Origin: Desulfatitalea sp. | Lineage (GTDB): Bacteria > Desulfobacterota > Desulfobacteria > Desulfobacterales > Desulfosarcinaceae | Assembly: GCA_013041835.1 (NCBI GenBank) | Contig: JABDRH010000646.1 | Span: forward strand, 1 to 5,433 | DNA length: 5,433 bases | Reading direction: 5' to 3' | Shown here: one piece after another, positions 1-5,433 of the stretch | Layout of the letters: each line of letters opens with the position of its first letter | Position numbering within the stretch: position 1 is the stretch's first letter | Notes under the pieces: generated by a model | What the model saw: only the letters and a program-made list of their open reading frames with translations | What the model was told of the DNA's origin: nothing | Databases searched by the model: none | Translations under genes and position numbers: made by a program

Positions 1-1
1 C

Positions 2-2260
2 GATGAAACGCATAACGATACCCATGTGGCCGCCGCGGTGCGCATGGGCGCCTATGACTATTTTGCCAAAGGGCAAATGGACGCGCCTTCCTTGCGTGCC
101 GCCATCGCCACCGTAGTGGAGAATCAACGCCGGAAACCGGCCGTGCACGACAGCGACCGAAGAGATCGCCATGTCACTGAAACTTTGGCTATGTCTTGCC
201 GCCCTGACCGAAACGAAGCCGAAGAACAACGAACCCAGGCCGCCCTGTGCGACAACGAGGAGAAATTTCGTGGCGTTTTGGATAGTATTGTGTACGCCTA
301 TTTCGAAACGGACCTGAAGGGCAACCTGCGGTATTTCAATCGTGCCACGGTCGACATCCTCGGCTATCCCATGGGGGAGCTGCCCGGCCTCAATTACCGC
401 AGCTTAATGGACGCTACCAATGCCGAAAAGGTGCGAAGTGTATTCAAGAAGATCTTGCACACCAACGCGTCCAACCCCAAGTTGCGTTGCGAAGTGATTC
501 GCAAAGACGGCACCAAACGCTACCTGGAAGGCATCGTCTCGCTCATTCTCGATCAAGCCGGCAGCCCCGTGGGATTTCGCAGCGTGTCCCGGGACATCAC
601 CGGGCGGGAACTGGCTGCGCAAAAATTGATCCGGGCCAAAGCGCGGGCCGAGAAGGCCGCTCTGACCAAAAGTCAGTTTTTGGCCAACATGAGCCATGAA
701 ATTCGTACCCCGATGAACGGCATTATCGGCATGTATGATCTTGTCATGGACACCGAACTGACTGCCGAACAGGCAGACTTCGTTGATACCGGAAAACGCA
801 GCGCCGACAGTTTGATGACCGTCCTCAACGACATTCTCGACTTTTCCAAGATCGAAGCCGGAGAGATGGATATCGAAATGATCGATTTCGACCTGCGCAA
901 AGCAGTAGAGGAGATTTTAGCCCTACCCGCCGCCCAGGCATGTGCCAAGGGATTGGAATTCACCTACTGCATCGATGACGATGTGCCGGCGCTGATGGTG
1001 GGCGATCCGGGTCGGCTATGCCAGATCATCATGAACATCACCATGAATGCGGTCAAATTCACCGATGAAGGCGAAGTGGCGGTTACCGTGGCACTGGAAA
1101 ATGAATCGAACAAAGAGGCGTGCATTCAAATTACCGTCAAAGATAGCGGGATCGGCCTCTCTCAGGACGCGCAGACGCATTTATTCAACTCATTTGAACA
1201 AGCGCATCCCTCCGCCGCGTCCAAGTTCGGCGACACCGGCCTGGGTTTGGCCATCTCCAAACGGCTGGTGGAGCTGATGGGGGGTCGCATGGGGGTGGTC
1301 AGCCAGGAGGGCGAAGGCGCGACTTTTTGGTTTACGGCCGTGATCCAAAAGCAGCCCGATTTGGTATTGCAGCCCCGAACCCTCAACGGCAAACGCATCC
1401 TCATCGTGGACGACAACCAGACCAACATCGATATCCTGCACGGCTATCTCAATTCTTGGGGATGCAACTGCAACACCGCCTTGAATGGCGAATTGGCCCT
1501 TTCCATGATGCACGCCGTGGTCAAGGCCGGCGCCCCCTATGACTTGGTGATCACCGACATGCGCATGCCGGAAATGGACGGCGCCGAGCTGGGACGGCGA
1601 ATCCGGATCGATCCGGCGCTCGACGGCTCGGCGTTGATCATGCTCACCTCCCAGGGGCTGCGCGGCGATGCAGCCAAAATGAAGCGCATCGGTTTTGACG
1701 CCTGCCTGACCAAGCCGGTGCGGCGTTCCCAACTGCTTGATTGCATTGTTGGCGTGTTTAGCCGCGAGCACTGGGGCATTGATGGCGCCCGTCGCAAATG
1801 TCAGTCAACCGTTTGCGACGGGTCGGAAGATAGTCGACACCGGGTGCGCATCCTGCTGGCCGAAGACAATCCCATCAACCAGAAACTGGGCCTGCACCTG
1901 ATCGAGCGCTTCGGCTTTACGGGGATTGCCGTACCTCATGGCCGGGCGGCGGTCGAGGCCCTGTCGGTCGAAGATTACGACCTGGTCCTGATGGATATTC
2001 AGATGCCGGAAATGGACGGTTTCGAAGCAACCCGAGTGATTCGCGACCCGGCATCCAATGTGCGTGACCATCGCATCCCCATTATGGCGCTGACGGCCCA
2101 TGCCATGAAAGGGGATCGGGAAAAGTGCCTGAAAGCAGGCATGGACGACTATGTTTCCAAACCGATCCAACCCAATACCCTGTTCAAAGCCATCGAAAGA
2201 CTCCTGGCCAAGCGCCTCAAACGCCCGCAGGGCCGGCAAGGCCGCGAGGGGCAAGCATAG
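2..2260 (+). CDS. Hybrid sensor histidine kinase, REC-PAS-HisKA-HATPase-REC-REC (5' end outside window)
   Basis: Cytoplasmic two-component hybrid kinase: it senses through PAS, autophosphorylates on His and passes phosphate to its receivers. The frame is open to the left edge, and codons before the GTG at 26 continue the end of a receiver domain ([13 protein letters not shown], then GAYDYFAKG with the conserved Lys), so that GTG is not the start. Numbering from the GTG: REC end to about 35, charged linker, PAS about 78-193 (ending in DITGRE), HisKA with H224 in [10 protein letters not shown], and ATPase with N341 in the N box, DSGIG 373-377 and GDTGLGLAI 402-410 (Asp where Gly is commoner). 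REC2 is about 457-573 (D462/D463, phosphoacceptor D511, T541, K563). REC3 is about 608-725 (E613/D614, D657, T690, K712). All catalytic residues seen are intact. There is no membrane segment and no HPt domain, so a separate phosphotransfer protein is likely. The ligand is unknown. amt follows 290 bp downstream on the same strand; a functional link is conjecture. Confidence 0.95.
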   Translation, partial: DETHNDTHVAAAVRMGAYDYFAKGQMDAPSLRAAIATVVENQRRKPAVHDSDRRDRHVTETLAMSCRPDRNEAEEQRTQAALCDNEEKFRGVLDSIVYAYFETDLKGNLRYFNRATVDILGYPMGELPGLNYRSLMDATNAEKVRSVFKKILHTNASNPKLRCEVIRKDGTKRYLEGIVSLILDQAGSPVGFRSVSRDITGRELAAQKLIRAKARAEKAALTKSQFLANMSHEIRTPMNGIIGMYDLVMDTELTAEQADFVDTGKRSADSLMTVLNDILDFSKIEAGEMDIEMIDFDLRKAVEEILALPAAQACAKGLEFTYCIDDDVPALMVGDPGRLCQIIMNITMNAVKFTDEGEVAVTVALENESNKEACIQITVKDSGIGLSQDAQTHLFNSFEQAHPSAASKFGDTGLGLAISKRLVELMGGRMGVVSQEGEGATFWFTAVIQKQPDLVLQPRTLNGKRILIVDDNQTNIDILHGYLNSWGCNCNTALNGELALSMMHAVVKAGAPYDLVITDMRMPEMDGAELGRRIRIDPALDGSALIMLTSQGLRGDAAKMKRIGFDACLTKPVRRSQLLDCIVGVFSREHWGIDGARRKCQSTVCDGSEDSRHRVRILLAEDNPINQKLGLHLIERFGFTGIAVPHGRAAVEALSVEDYDLVLMDIQMPEMDGFEATRVIRDPASNVRDHRIPIMALTAHAMKGDREKCLKAGMDDYVSKPIQPNTLFKAIERLLAKRLKRPQGRQGREGQA

Positions 2261-2271
2261 TTCCCCCTTTT
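2247..2271 (+). terminator. Weak candidate rho-independent terminator of the kinase gene
   Basis: AGGGG (2247-2251) can pair with CCCCT (2264-2268) around a 12-nt loop that contains the kinase TAG stop (2258-2260), and the stem runs into a short T tract ending at 2271. The stem is short, the loop large and the T tract only about four bases, so this may be a poor terminator or chance. Position just at the gene end is the main argument in its favour. Confidence 0.3.
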
Positions 2272-2316
2272 GCGTCTCGTATGTGGGCTGAATGGTCAGG
2301 CTGTTGCCCAAAAACA

Positions 2317-2326
2317 ACAAAATTGT
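2317..2326. promoter_or_regulatory. Distal ACAAARTTGT palindrome, candidate enhancer (UAS) site upstream of amt
   Basis: ACAA-AA-TTGT is an inverted repeat centred near 2321.5, about 139 bp upstream of the transcription start predicted from the -24/-12 element. The same core recurs 31 bp downstream. Together the copies share C-N-ACAAARTTGT-A. Spacing close to three helical turns would put both on the same DNA face, as expected for an enhancer-binding activator acting with sigma-54. The binding protein is unknown and the site does not match the NtrC consensus. Confidence 0.45.
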
Positions 2327-2344
2327 AAATTTGCCGCTATTCTT

Positions 2345-2360
2345 GCTACAAAGTTGTAGC
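2345..2360. promoter_or_regulatory. Proximal palindrome GCTACAA-AG-TTGTAGC, candidate enhancer (UAS) site upstream of amt
   Basis: Perfect inverted repeat with 7-bp arms (2345-2351 and 2354-2360) and a 2-bp spacer, centred near 2352.5, about 108 bp upstream of the predicted amt start site. Its core ACAAAGTTGT matches the upstream copy at 2317-2326. A 2-nt spacer is too small for an efficient RNA hairpin loop and no T tract follows, so a dimeric-protein DNA site is the better reading than a terminator. Confidence 0.5.
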
Positions 2361-2389
2361 TTCCATCTCCGTTTTCATCTTCGGGAAAA

Positions 2390-2402
2390 CATCAACATAT
2401 TA
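2390..2402 (+). promoter_or_regulatory. IHF-like binding site between the palindromes and the -24/-12 element
   Basis: The stretch matches the IHF consensus WATCAANNNNTTR at every fixed position except the first (C for W). It lies in an AT-rich patch that continues to about 2420, including the palindrome ATATTAATAT at 2397-2406. It sits about 65 bp upstream of the predicted start, between the two candidate enhancer sites and the promoter, where IHF usually bends DNA to bring a sigma-54 activator to the polymerase. IHF matches arise by chance in AT-rich DNA; the position supports it more than the score does. Confidence 0.4.
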
Positions 2403-2434
2403 ATATTAAAGTATTATTTCATGCCACACCATTC

Positions 2435-2450
2435 CGGCACGCAAGCTGCA
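2435..2450 (+). promoter_or_regulatory. Sigma-54 (RpoN) -24/-12 promoter of amt
   Basis: CGGCACG-CAAG-CTGCA aligns with the sigma-54 consensus TGGCACG-N4-TTGCA. The essential GG (2436-2437) and GC (2448-2449) are exactly 12 bp apart, and only two less critical bases differ (C for T at each half's first position). The predicted start is near 2461, giving a leader of about 90 nt before the amt ATG. Sigma-54 control of ammonium transporter genes is well established in proteobacteria under nitrogen limitation. No convincing sigma-70 -35/-10 pair was seen in this gap. Confidence 0.7.
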
Positions 2451-2511
2451 GTTTTTGGCGCCGCATATCTGAATGGATTATTGAGGCAGTATTACGAGAC
2501 CCCCCTCACTT

Positions 2512-2531
2512 GCGACAGCGACGCATGTCGC
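2512..2531 (+). other. Alternative small hairpins in the amt leader
   Basis: GCGACA (2512-2517) can pair with TGTCGC (2526-2531) around an 8-nt loop. Alternatively the second GCGAC (2518-2522) pairs with GTCGC (2527-2531) around a GCAT tetraloop. The two stems are mutually exclusive because GCGAC is tandemly repeated. They end 9 nt before the AGGAGG Shine-Dalgarno and do not cover it. A role in mRNA stability or translation is possible but unsupported. Confidence 0.3.
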
Positions 2532-2540
2532 GTAACGGGA

Positions 2541-2546
2541 AGGAGG
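2541..2546 (+). promoter_or_regulatory. Strong Shine-Dalgarno for amt
   Basis: AGGAGG lies 4 nt before the ATG at 2551, slightly closer than usual. It supports this start over the out-of-frame ATG at 2547; the reading frame from 2551 gives a proper signal peptide followed by the Amt fold. Confidence 0.8.
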
Positions 2547-2550
2547 ATGG

Positions 2551-3888
2551 ATGAAAGTCGGGCTTGCGAACCTGATAAGAACGGGTGTGTTTTTGTTCAT
2601 TGCTTCGGCGGGTGATGCCCTTGCCGCCGATGGACCACCGGTGGACACGGGCACCACTGCCTGGATGCTGATTTCCACGGCGCTGGTGCTGCTTATGGTG
2701 CCGGGGCTGGCCATGTTCTACGGCGGCCTGGTCCGAACCAAAAACGTCTTGGGAACCATGATGCACAGCTTTGTGGCCATCGCCATCATCGGCGTGTTGT
2801 GGTCGGTGTGCGGCTATGCACTCACCTTCGGCGGCAACATCCTGGGCGGTTTCATCGGCTGGAACGGCGACTACTTCCTATTGCGCGGCATCGACGACCG
2901 TATCGTCAACGGCGTTCCGGAATATGTGTTGGCCATGTTTCAGGGCAAATTCGCCATCATCACGCCGGCCCTAATCAGCGGTGCCCTGGCCGAGCGGGTC
3001 TATTTCAAGGGGTACTGCGCGTTTATCGTGCTTTGGTTTCTATGCATCTACTGCCCCCTGTGTCACTGGGTGTGGGCGGCCGACGGCTGGCTTTTCAACA
3101 GCGGTGCCGCCGGGGTCATCGATCTGGCCGGCGGCCTGGTGATTCACGTGTCGGCCGGCATCAGCGCCCTGGTGGCGGCCCTGTATCTCAAACCCCGGCA
3201 AGGATTTCCGCGCACCACCATGAACCCCAACAACTTGGTGATGACCATGATGGGCGCCGGTCTGCTGTGGGTCGGCTGGTTCGGTTTCAATGCCGGTTCC
3301 ACCGTGCAAAGCGGTCTGGACACGGCCCGGGCCCTGACCATGACCCAGGTGTCGGCCGCCTGCGGCGCTCTCACCTGGATGATCATCGAAGCCATCGCCT
3401 TTCGCAAGGTGACTTCCCTGGGCTTTGTCTCGGGCATCCTGGCCGGCCTGGTCGTCATCACACCGGCGGCAGGGGTGGTTCAACCGGCGGGCGCCATGGT
3501 CCTGGGCGCTCTTTCATCCATCGTTTGCTATTACGCCCTGCAGGCCAAGATACGCCTGGGGTATGACGACAGCCTGGACTGCTTTGGAATTCACGGTGTG
3601 GGCAGCGGCCTGGGCGTTTTGTTGCTGAGCTTTTTCATTCGTGACAGTTGGATGCACGCGGCAGCGGCGAACGTGGCCGGCTGGAATGCCTGGCAGCAAC
3701 TAGTGGTGCAACTCAAGGGCCTGGGCGCCACCATTGCGCTGGCCGCGGTCGGTACCTGGGCCATTTGCATCATGGTGGACAAACTGCTCGGTTTCCGTTT
3801 GGAACCGGAAGAAGAGCAACAGGGGATGGACCAGTCCCTTCATGGCGAAAACGGATATGGGCTGATCTTTTCGGAATCGCGGCGATAG
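2551..3888 (+). CDS. amt: Ammonium transporter, Amt/AmtB family
   Basis: Inner-membrane trimeric channel for ammonium uptake, 445 aa, full length for the family. The N terminus is a likely cleavable signal peptide (K2, R10, hydrophobic core 11-20, cut near ALA 23-25), as in E. coli AmtB. The mature part starts with the hallmark block ALVLLMVPGLAMFYGGLVR (44-62) and should span the membrane 11 times. By alignment from memory with E. coli AmtB, pore residues are retained: F130 and F134 (F103/F107), W175 (W148), D191 (D160), twin histidines H199 and H348 (H168/H318), F246 and S250 (F215/S219). The C-terminal LEPEEEQQGMDQSLHGENGY is the conserved cytosolic tail that couples subunits and PII (GlnK). 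No glnK lies directly downstream; the next gene is convergent. The preceding region has a sigma-54 promoter, so nitrogen-limitation control is likely. A sensor-type Amt or Rh protein is less likely: no signalling domain is fused. Confidence 0.96.
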   Translation: MKVGLANLIRTGVFLFIASAGDALAADGPPVDTGTTAWMLISTALVLLMVPGLAMFYGGLVRTKNVLGTMMHSFVAIAIIGVLWSVCGYALTFGGNILGGFIGWNGDYFLLRGIDDRIVNGVPEYVLAMFQGKFAIITPALISGALAERVYFKGYCAFIVLWFLCIYCPLCHWVWAADGWLFNSGAAGVIDLAGGLVIHVSAGISALVAALYLKPRQGFPRTTMNPNNLVMTMMGAGLLWVGWFGFNAGSTVQSGLDTARALTMTQVSAACGALTWMIIEAIAFRKVTSLGFVSGILAGLVVITPAAGVVQPAGAMVLGALSSIVCYYALQAKIRLGYDDSLDCFGIHGVGSGLGVLLLSFFIRDSWMHAAAANVAGWNAWQQLVVQLKGLGATIALAAVGTWAICIMVDKLLGFRLEPEEEQQGMDQSLHGENGYGLIFSESRR

Positions 3889-3909
3889 CGCTGGTTGAAC
3901 CAACAGCGC
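3888..3909. terminator. Bulged hairpin in the amt/arfB convergent gap, possible bidirectional terminator
   Basis: GCGCTG (3888-3893) pairs with CAGCGC (3904-3909), and inside it TTG (3895-3897) pairs with CAA (3901-3903) across one bulged G, giving about nine base pairs and a 3-nt loop. It begins at the last base of the amt TAG. Neither strand has a T tract after the stem, so it is not a canonical intrinsic terminator; it may protect the amt 3' end or work with Rho. A second tiny stem (CGGG-CGA-CCCG, 3945-3955) lies in the rest of the gap, where nothing else was recognised. Confidence 0.35.
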
Positions 3910-3970
3910 ATATCAATAGGCAGTATGATGGGTGATGTGGCTTTCGGGCGACCCGTATTGAAAACGGCGC

Positions 3971-4387
3971 TTATTCGCTTGCCACCCGGCGTCGTAGCGC
4001 CTTAAGGCGGCCGTGCTTGGTTTTGTGGTCCAGCCGCTTGCGATGGGCGGCCATGTGTGGTCGGGTGGGCCGTCGTACCTTGCCGGTGATGGCGGCCCGT
4101 CGCACGAGCCGGCGTAGCCGCTCCAGGGCGGCTTCACGGTTTTGATCCTGGCTGCGGAACTCCTGGGCTTTAATGACCACCACGCCCTCACCGGTAATGC
4201 GCTGATCGTGCAATCCCAGCAGCCGCGACTTGATCCGGTCGGGCAGCGAAGAGGCGCCGATGTCGAACCGCAAGTGTATCGCCGAAGCCACCTTATTCAC
4301 ATTCTGGCCTCCGGCGCCTTGGGACCTGATGGCGAACATCTCGATTTCGGCGAATGGGATGGACAGGCGCGTCGTAATTTGAAGCAT
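3971..4387 (-). CDS. arfB: Alternative ribosome-rescue factor ArfB (YaeJ), peptidyl-tRNA hydrolase
   Basis: ArfB binds ribosomes stalled at mRNA 3' ends and hydrolyses the peptidyl-tRNA without a stop codon, backing up tmRNA trans-translation. At 138 aa it is almost the length of E. coli YaeJ (140). The catalytic GGQ is at 26-28 within IRSQGAGGQNVNKVASAIHL, followed by family blocks LRFDIGASSLPD (39-50) and VVVIKAQEFRSQDQNREAAL (69-88). The tail from about 103 is rich in Arg and Lys (KVRRPTRP onward), matching the extension that threads into the empty mRNA channel. It lacks the codon-recognition domain of RF1/RF2, so it is not a truncated release factor. The ATG at 4387 gives the right N terminus. 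Its Shine-Dalgarno is weak (GGGA about 6 nt upstream), and the start is 11 nt after the stop of the RNB gene, so translation coupled to that gene is likely. No promoter was seen between them. Confidence 0.95.
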   Translation of the reverse strand: MLQITTRLSIPFAEIEMFAIRSQGAGGQNVNKVASAIHLRFDIGASSLPDRIKSRLLGLHDQRITGEGVVVIKAQEFRSQDQNREAALERLRRLVRRAAITGKVRRPTRPHMAAHRKRLDHKTKHGRLKALRRRVASE

Positions 4388-4398
4388 GCCAAGTCCCG

Positions 4399-5433
4399 CT
4401 ACCCTAAATAGACGTTAATCGTATCATTGCGTGCATTGACATGCTGTATGGTCACCTGGACTAGATCTTCGGGTTTAAGCGAGACGTTGTCGGCGCCAGT
4501 CAGGTTACATTCGAGCATGTAGCCGGGGATGAGCACAGTGAAGCCTTCGCGGCGTTTGTTGAGCACGTAGGCCTCCTCTTTCTGACCAATACGACCTTCC
4601 AGGTATTTGAGCAACCAGTAGCGGTGGCGGTTGTACTGGATGCGGCCCACCAAACCCATGGGCTGCTCCAGCTCGGCCAGGATGCGCTTCAGGTCGCTAT
4701 CGCTGTATGCGGTTTCCAGTCCGAGGGCGGCGCGCACCTGCCGTTGAACCACCAGATCTGAATATTTTCGAATAGGCGAAGTGCTGGTGACATAGGCTGG
4801 CACACCTAGCCCGGCATGGGGTTCAGGCATGGTGCCCAACACGAATCGGTTAAGAAAACGGCGTTGCATCCAGTTCTGGAAAAGGGTGCCCTGGTCGCGG
4901 TCGAAGAGACGTTCCCGCGGCTCGGCCTGGGAGCGGAAAATGGCCGGCAGATGGCGTTCGGACAGCATGCGGGCCGCCAATTCATTGGTCAGGATCATCA
5001 ATTCGGAGACGATCAGGTGCGAAGGGCTCTGGCGATCCCCACGGGACATCTCCGGTTCGCCCTCGGCGTTGAGCCAGATATTGATTTCAGGCAGATCAAT
5101 GCTCAAGGCGCCGTTGTCCAAACGACGGTTGTGGTATGCCTCGGCCAACAGATGCAGGTGGCGGATCATCTCATCGCCTTCGACCATTTCATCCGCATCC
5201 TGGTAGGTCAACTGCCGATCCACGCGGATCAGGCTGGCGACCACCTCAAACGCTTTGATCCGACCCAGTTCGGATAGGGTCACCAACGTGCTGATGGCCG
5301 CCCGGTCTTCACGCGCCTTTAGGCTGCAAAGGTCCAGGGAGAGGCAGGAGGGCAGCATGGGGATTCGCCGGTCGGGTGTGTAAATGGAGCTGGCCCGGGA
5401 CAAGGCTTCCTGGTCGAGGGGATCGGCCTTGGC
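4399..5433 (-). CDS. RNB-domain exoribonuclease (RNase II/R family), C-terminal part; 5' end outside window
   Basis: Processive 3'-5' hydrolytic exoribonuclease of mRNA decay or RNA quality control. Only the last 344 or so residues are visible: the frame is open to the right edge (AKADPLDQEALSRASS across the apparent TTG start at 5403), so that TTG is not the start. Numbering from it, RNB signatures are SSIYTPDRRIPMLPSCLSLDLCSL (5-28), the helix LIVSELMILTNELAARML (130-147), and TSTSPIRKYSDLVVQRQV (206-223), which carries the conserved Arg of the active site. The Asp cluster that binds metal lies beyond the edge. The HR usual after this motif is QR here. The final 60 residues (about 276-334) look like a diverged S1/OB-type barrel (GFTVLIPGYMLECNL), with no Lys-rich tail of the RNase R kind. 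RNase II, RNase R and shorter RNB relatives cannot be told apart without the N terminus. arfB follows after 11 nt, indicating an operon. Confidence 0.9.
   Translation of the reverse strand, partial: AKADPLDQEALSRASSIYTPDRRIPMLPSCLSLDLCSLKAREDRAAISTLVTLSELGRIKAFEVVASLIRVDRQLTYQDADEMVEGDEMIRHLHLLAEAYHNRRLDNGALSIDLPEINIWLNAEGEPEMSRGDRQSPSHLIVSELMILTNELAARMLSERHLPAIFRSQAEPRERLFDRDQGTLFQNWMQRRFLNRFVLGTMPEPHAGLGVPAYVTSTSPIRKYSDLVVQRQVRAALGLETAYSDSDLKRILAELEQPMGLVGRIQYNRHRYWLLKYLEGRIGQKEEAYVLNKRREGFTVLIPGYMLECNLTGADNVSLKPEDLVQVTIQHVNARNDTINVYLG

Noticed and set aside
26..28. GTG as start codon of the hybrid kinase
   Set aside because: The frame is open to the window edge, and the preceding codons plus residues 1-30 form the end of a receiver domain, so the gene begins further left.
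1190..1771. 193-aa minus-strand reading frame inside the kinase gene
   Set aside because: It is a shadow of the receiver/ATPase coding region, with low-complexity His/Gly-rich translation and no family resemblance.
1805..2320. 171-aa minus-strand reading frame opposite the last receiver domain
   Set aside because: Antisense shadow of a well-supported coding region with no recognisable domain.
2345..2360. Palindrome as a terminator hairpin for the kinase gene
   Set aside because: The central spacer is only 2 nt, there is no T tract, and it is 85 bp past the stop; the matching second copy favours a protein-binding site.
2300..2362. NifA-type TGT-N10-ACA or NtrC-type GCAC...GTGC enhancer sites
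   Set aside because: No exact match with the required spacing was found when the region was read base by base.
2292..2615. 107-aa plus-strand reading frame across the amt promoter region
   Set aside because: It has no recognisable domain, covers the sigma-54 elements and runs out of frame into amt; composition and position suggest chance.
2799..3566. 255-aa plus-strand frame within amt
   Set aside because: Arg/His/Gly-rich out-of-frame translation of amt, typical of GC-rich shadow frames.
4816..5277. 153-aa plus-strand frame opposite the RNB gene
   Set aside because: Antisense shadow of conserved RNB motifs, no ribosome site or domain seen.
5401..5403. TTG as start codon of the RNB nuclease
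   Set aside because: The frame stays open to the right edge and the sequence begins in mid RNB domain, without the Asp cluster.
1..5433. CRISPR array, IS element, prophage, tRNA or riboswitch
   Set aside because: No spaced direct repeats, transposase, terminal inverted repeats, cloverleaf or recognised aptamer was seen.

Overview
The window looks like a chromosomal segment of a moderately GC-rich Gram-negative bacterium. A free-living, environmentally responsive proteobacterium or relative (for example Desulfobacterota) would fit: it has a multi-receiver hybrid histidine kinase, an Amt ammonium transporter with a cleavable signal peptide, and an apparent sigma-54 promoter with an IHF-like site. 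This assignment is inference from gene style; no rRNA or other taxonomic marker is present. Nothing suggests a phage, plasmid, IS element or CRISPR array.

Layout: (1) Bases 2-2260, plus strand: most of a soluble hybrid sensor kinase, REC(end)-PAS-HisKA-HATPase-REC-REC, entering from the left edge without its true start. (2) Bases 2261-2550: a 290-base intergenic region with a weak candidate terminator for the kinase, then what reads as a complete sigma-54 promoter for the next gene. It holds two ACAAARTTGT palindromes 31 bp apart, an IHF-like site, a -24/-12 element, a roughly 90-nt leader with small hairpins, and a strong Shine-Dalgarno. (3) Bases 2551-3888, plus strand: amt, ammonium channel. 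(4) Bases 3889-3970: a short convergent gap with a bulged hairpin. (5) Bases 3971-4387, minus strand: arfB (yaeJ), ribosome-rescue peptidyl-tRNA hydrolase. (6) Bases 4399-5433, minus strand: C-terminal part of an RNB-family (RNase II/R) exoribonuclease, running off the right edge and lying 11 nt upstream of arfB in an apparent operon.

Two themes emerge. The left half pairs signal transduction with nitrogen acquisition: amt appears to be under sigma-54 and an enhancer-binding protein whose operator does not match the textbook NtrC site. Whether the neighbouring kinase controls it cannot be told from sequence. The right half joins a 3'-5' exoribonuclease with a stalled-ribosome rescue factor, a sensible RNA/translation quality-control pairing. 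All coding genes belong to known families. The most notable signal is the non-coding promoter architecture ahead of amt. I did not find a clearly undescribed system.
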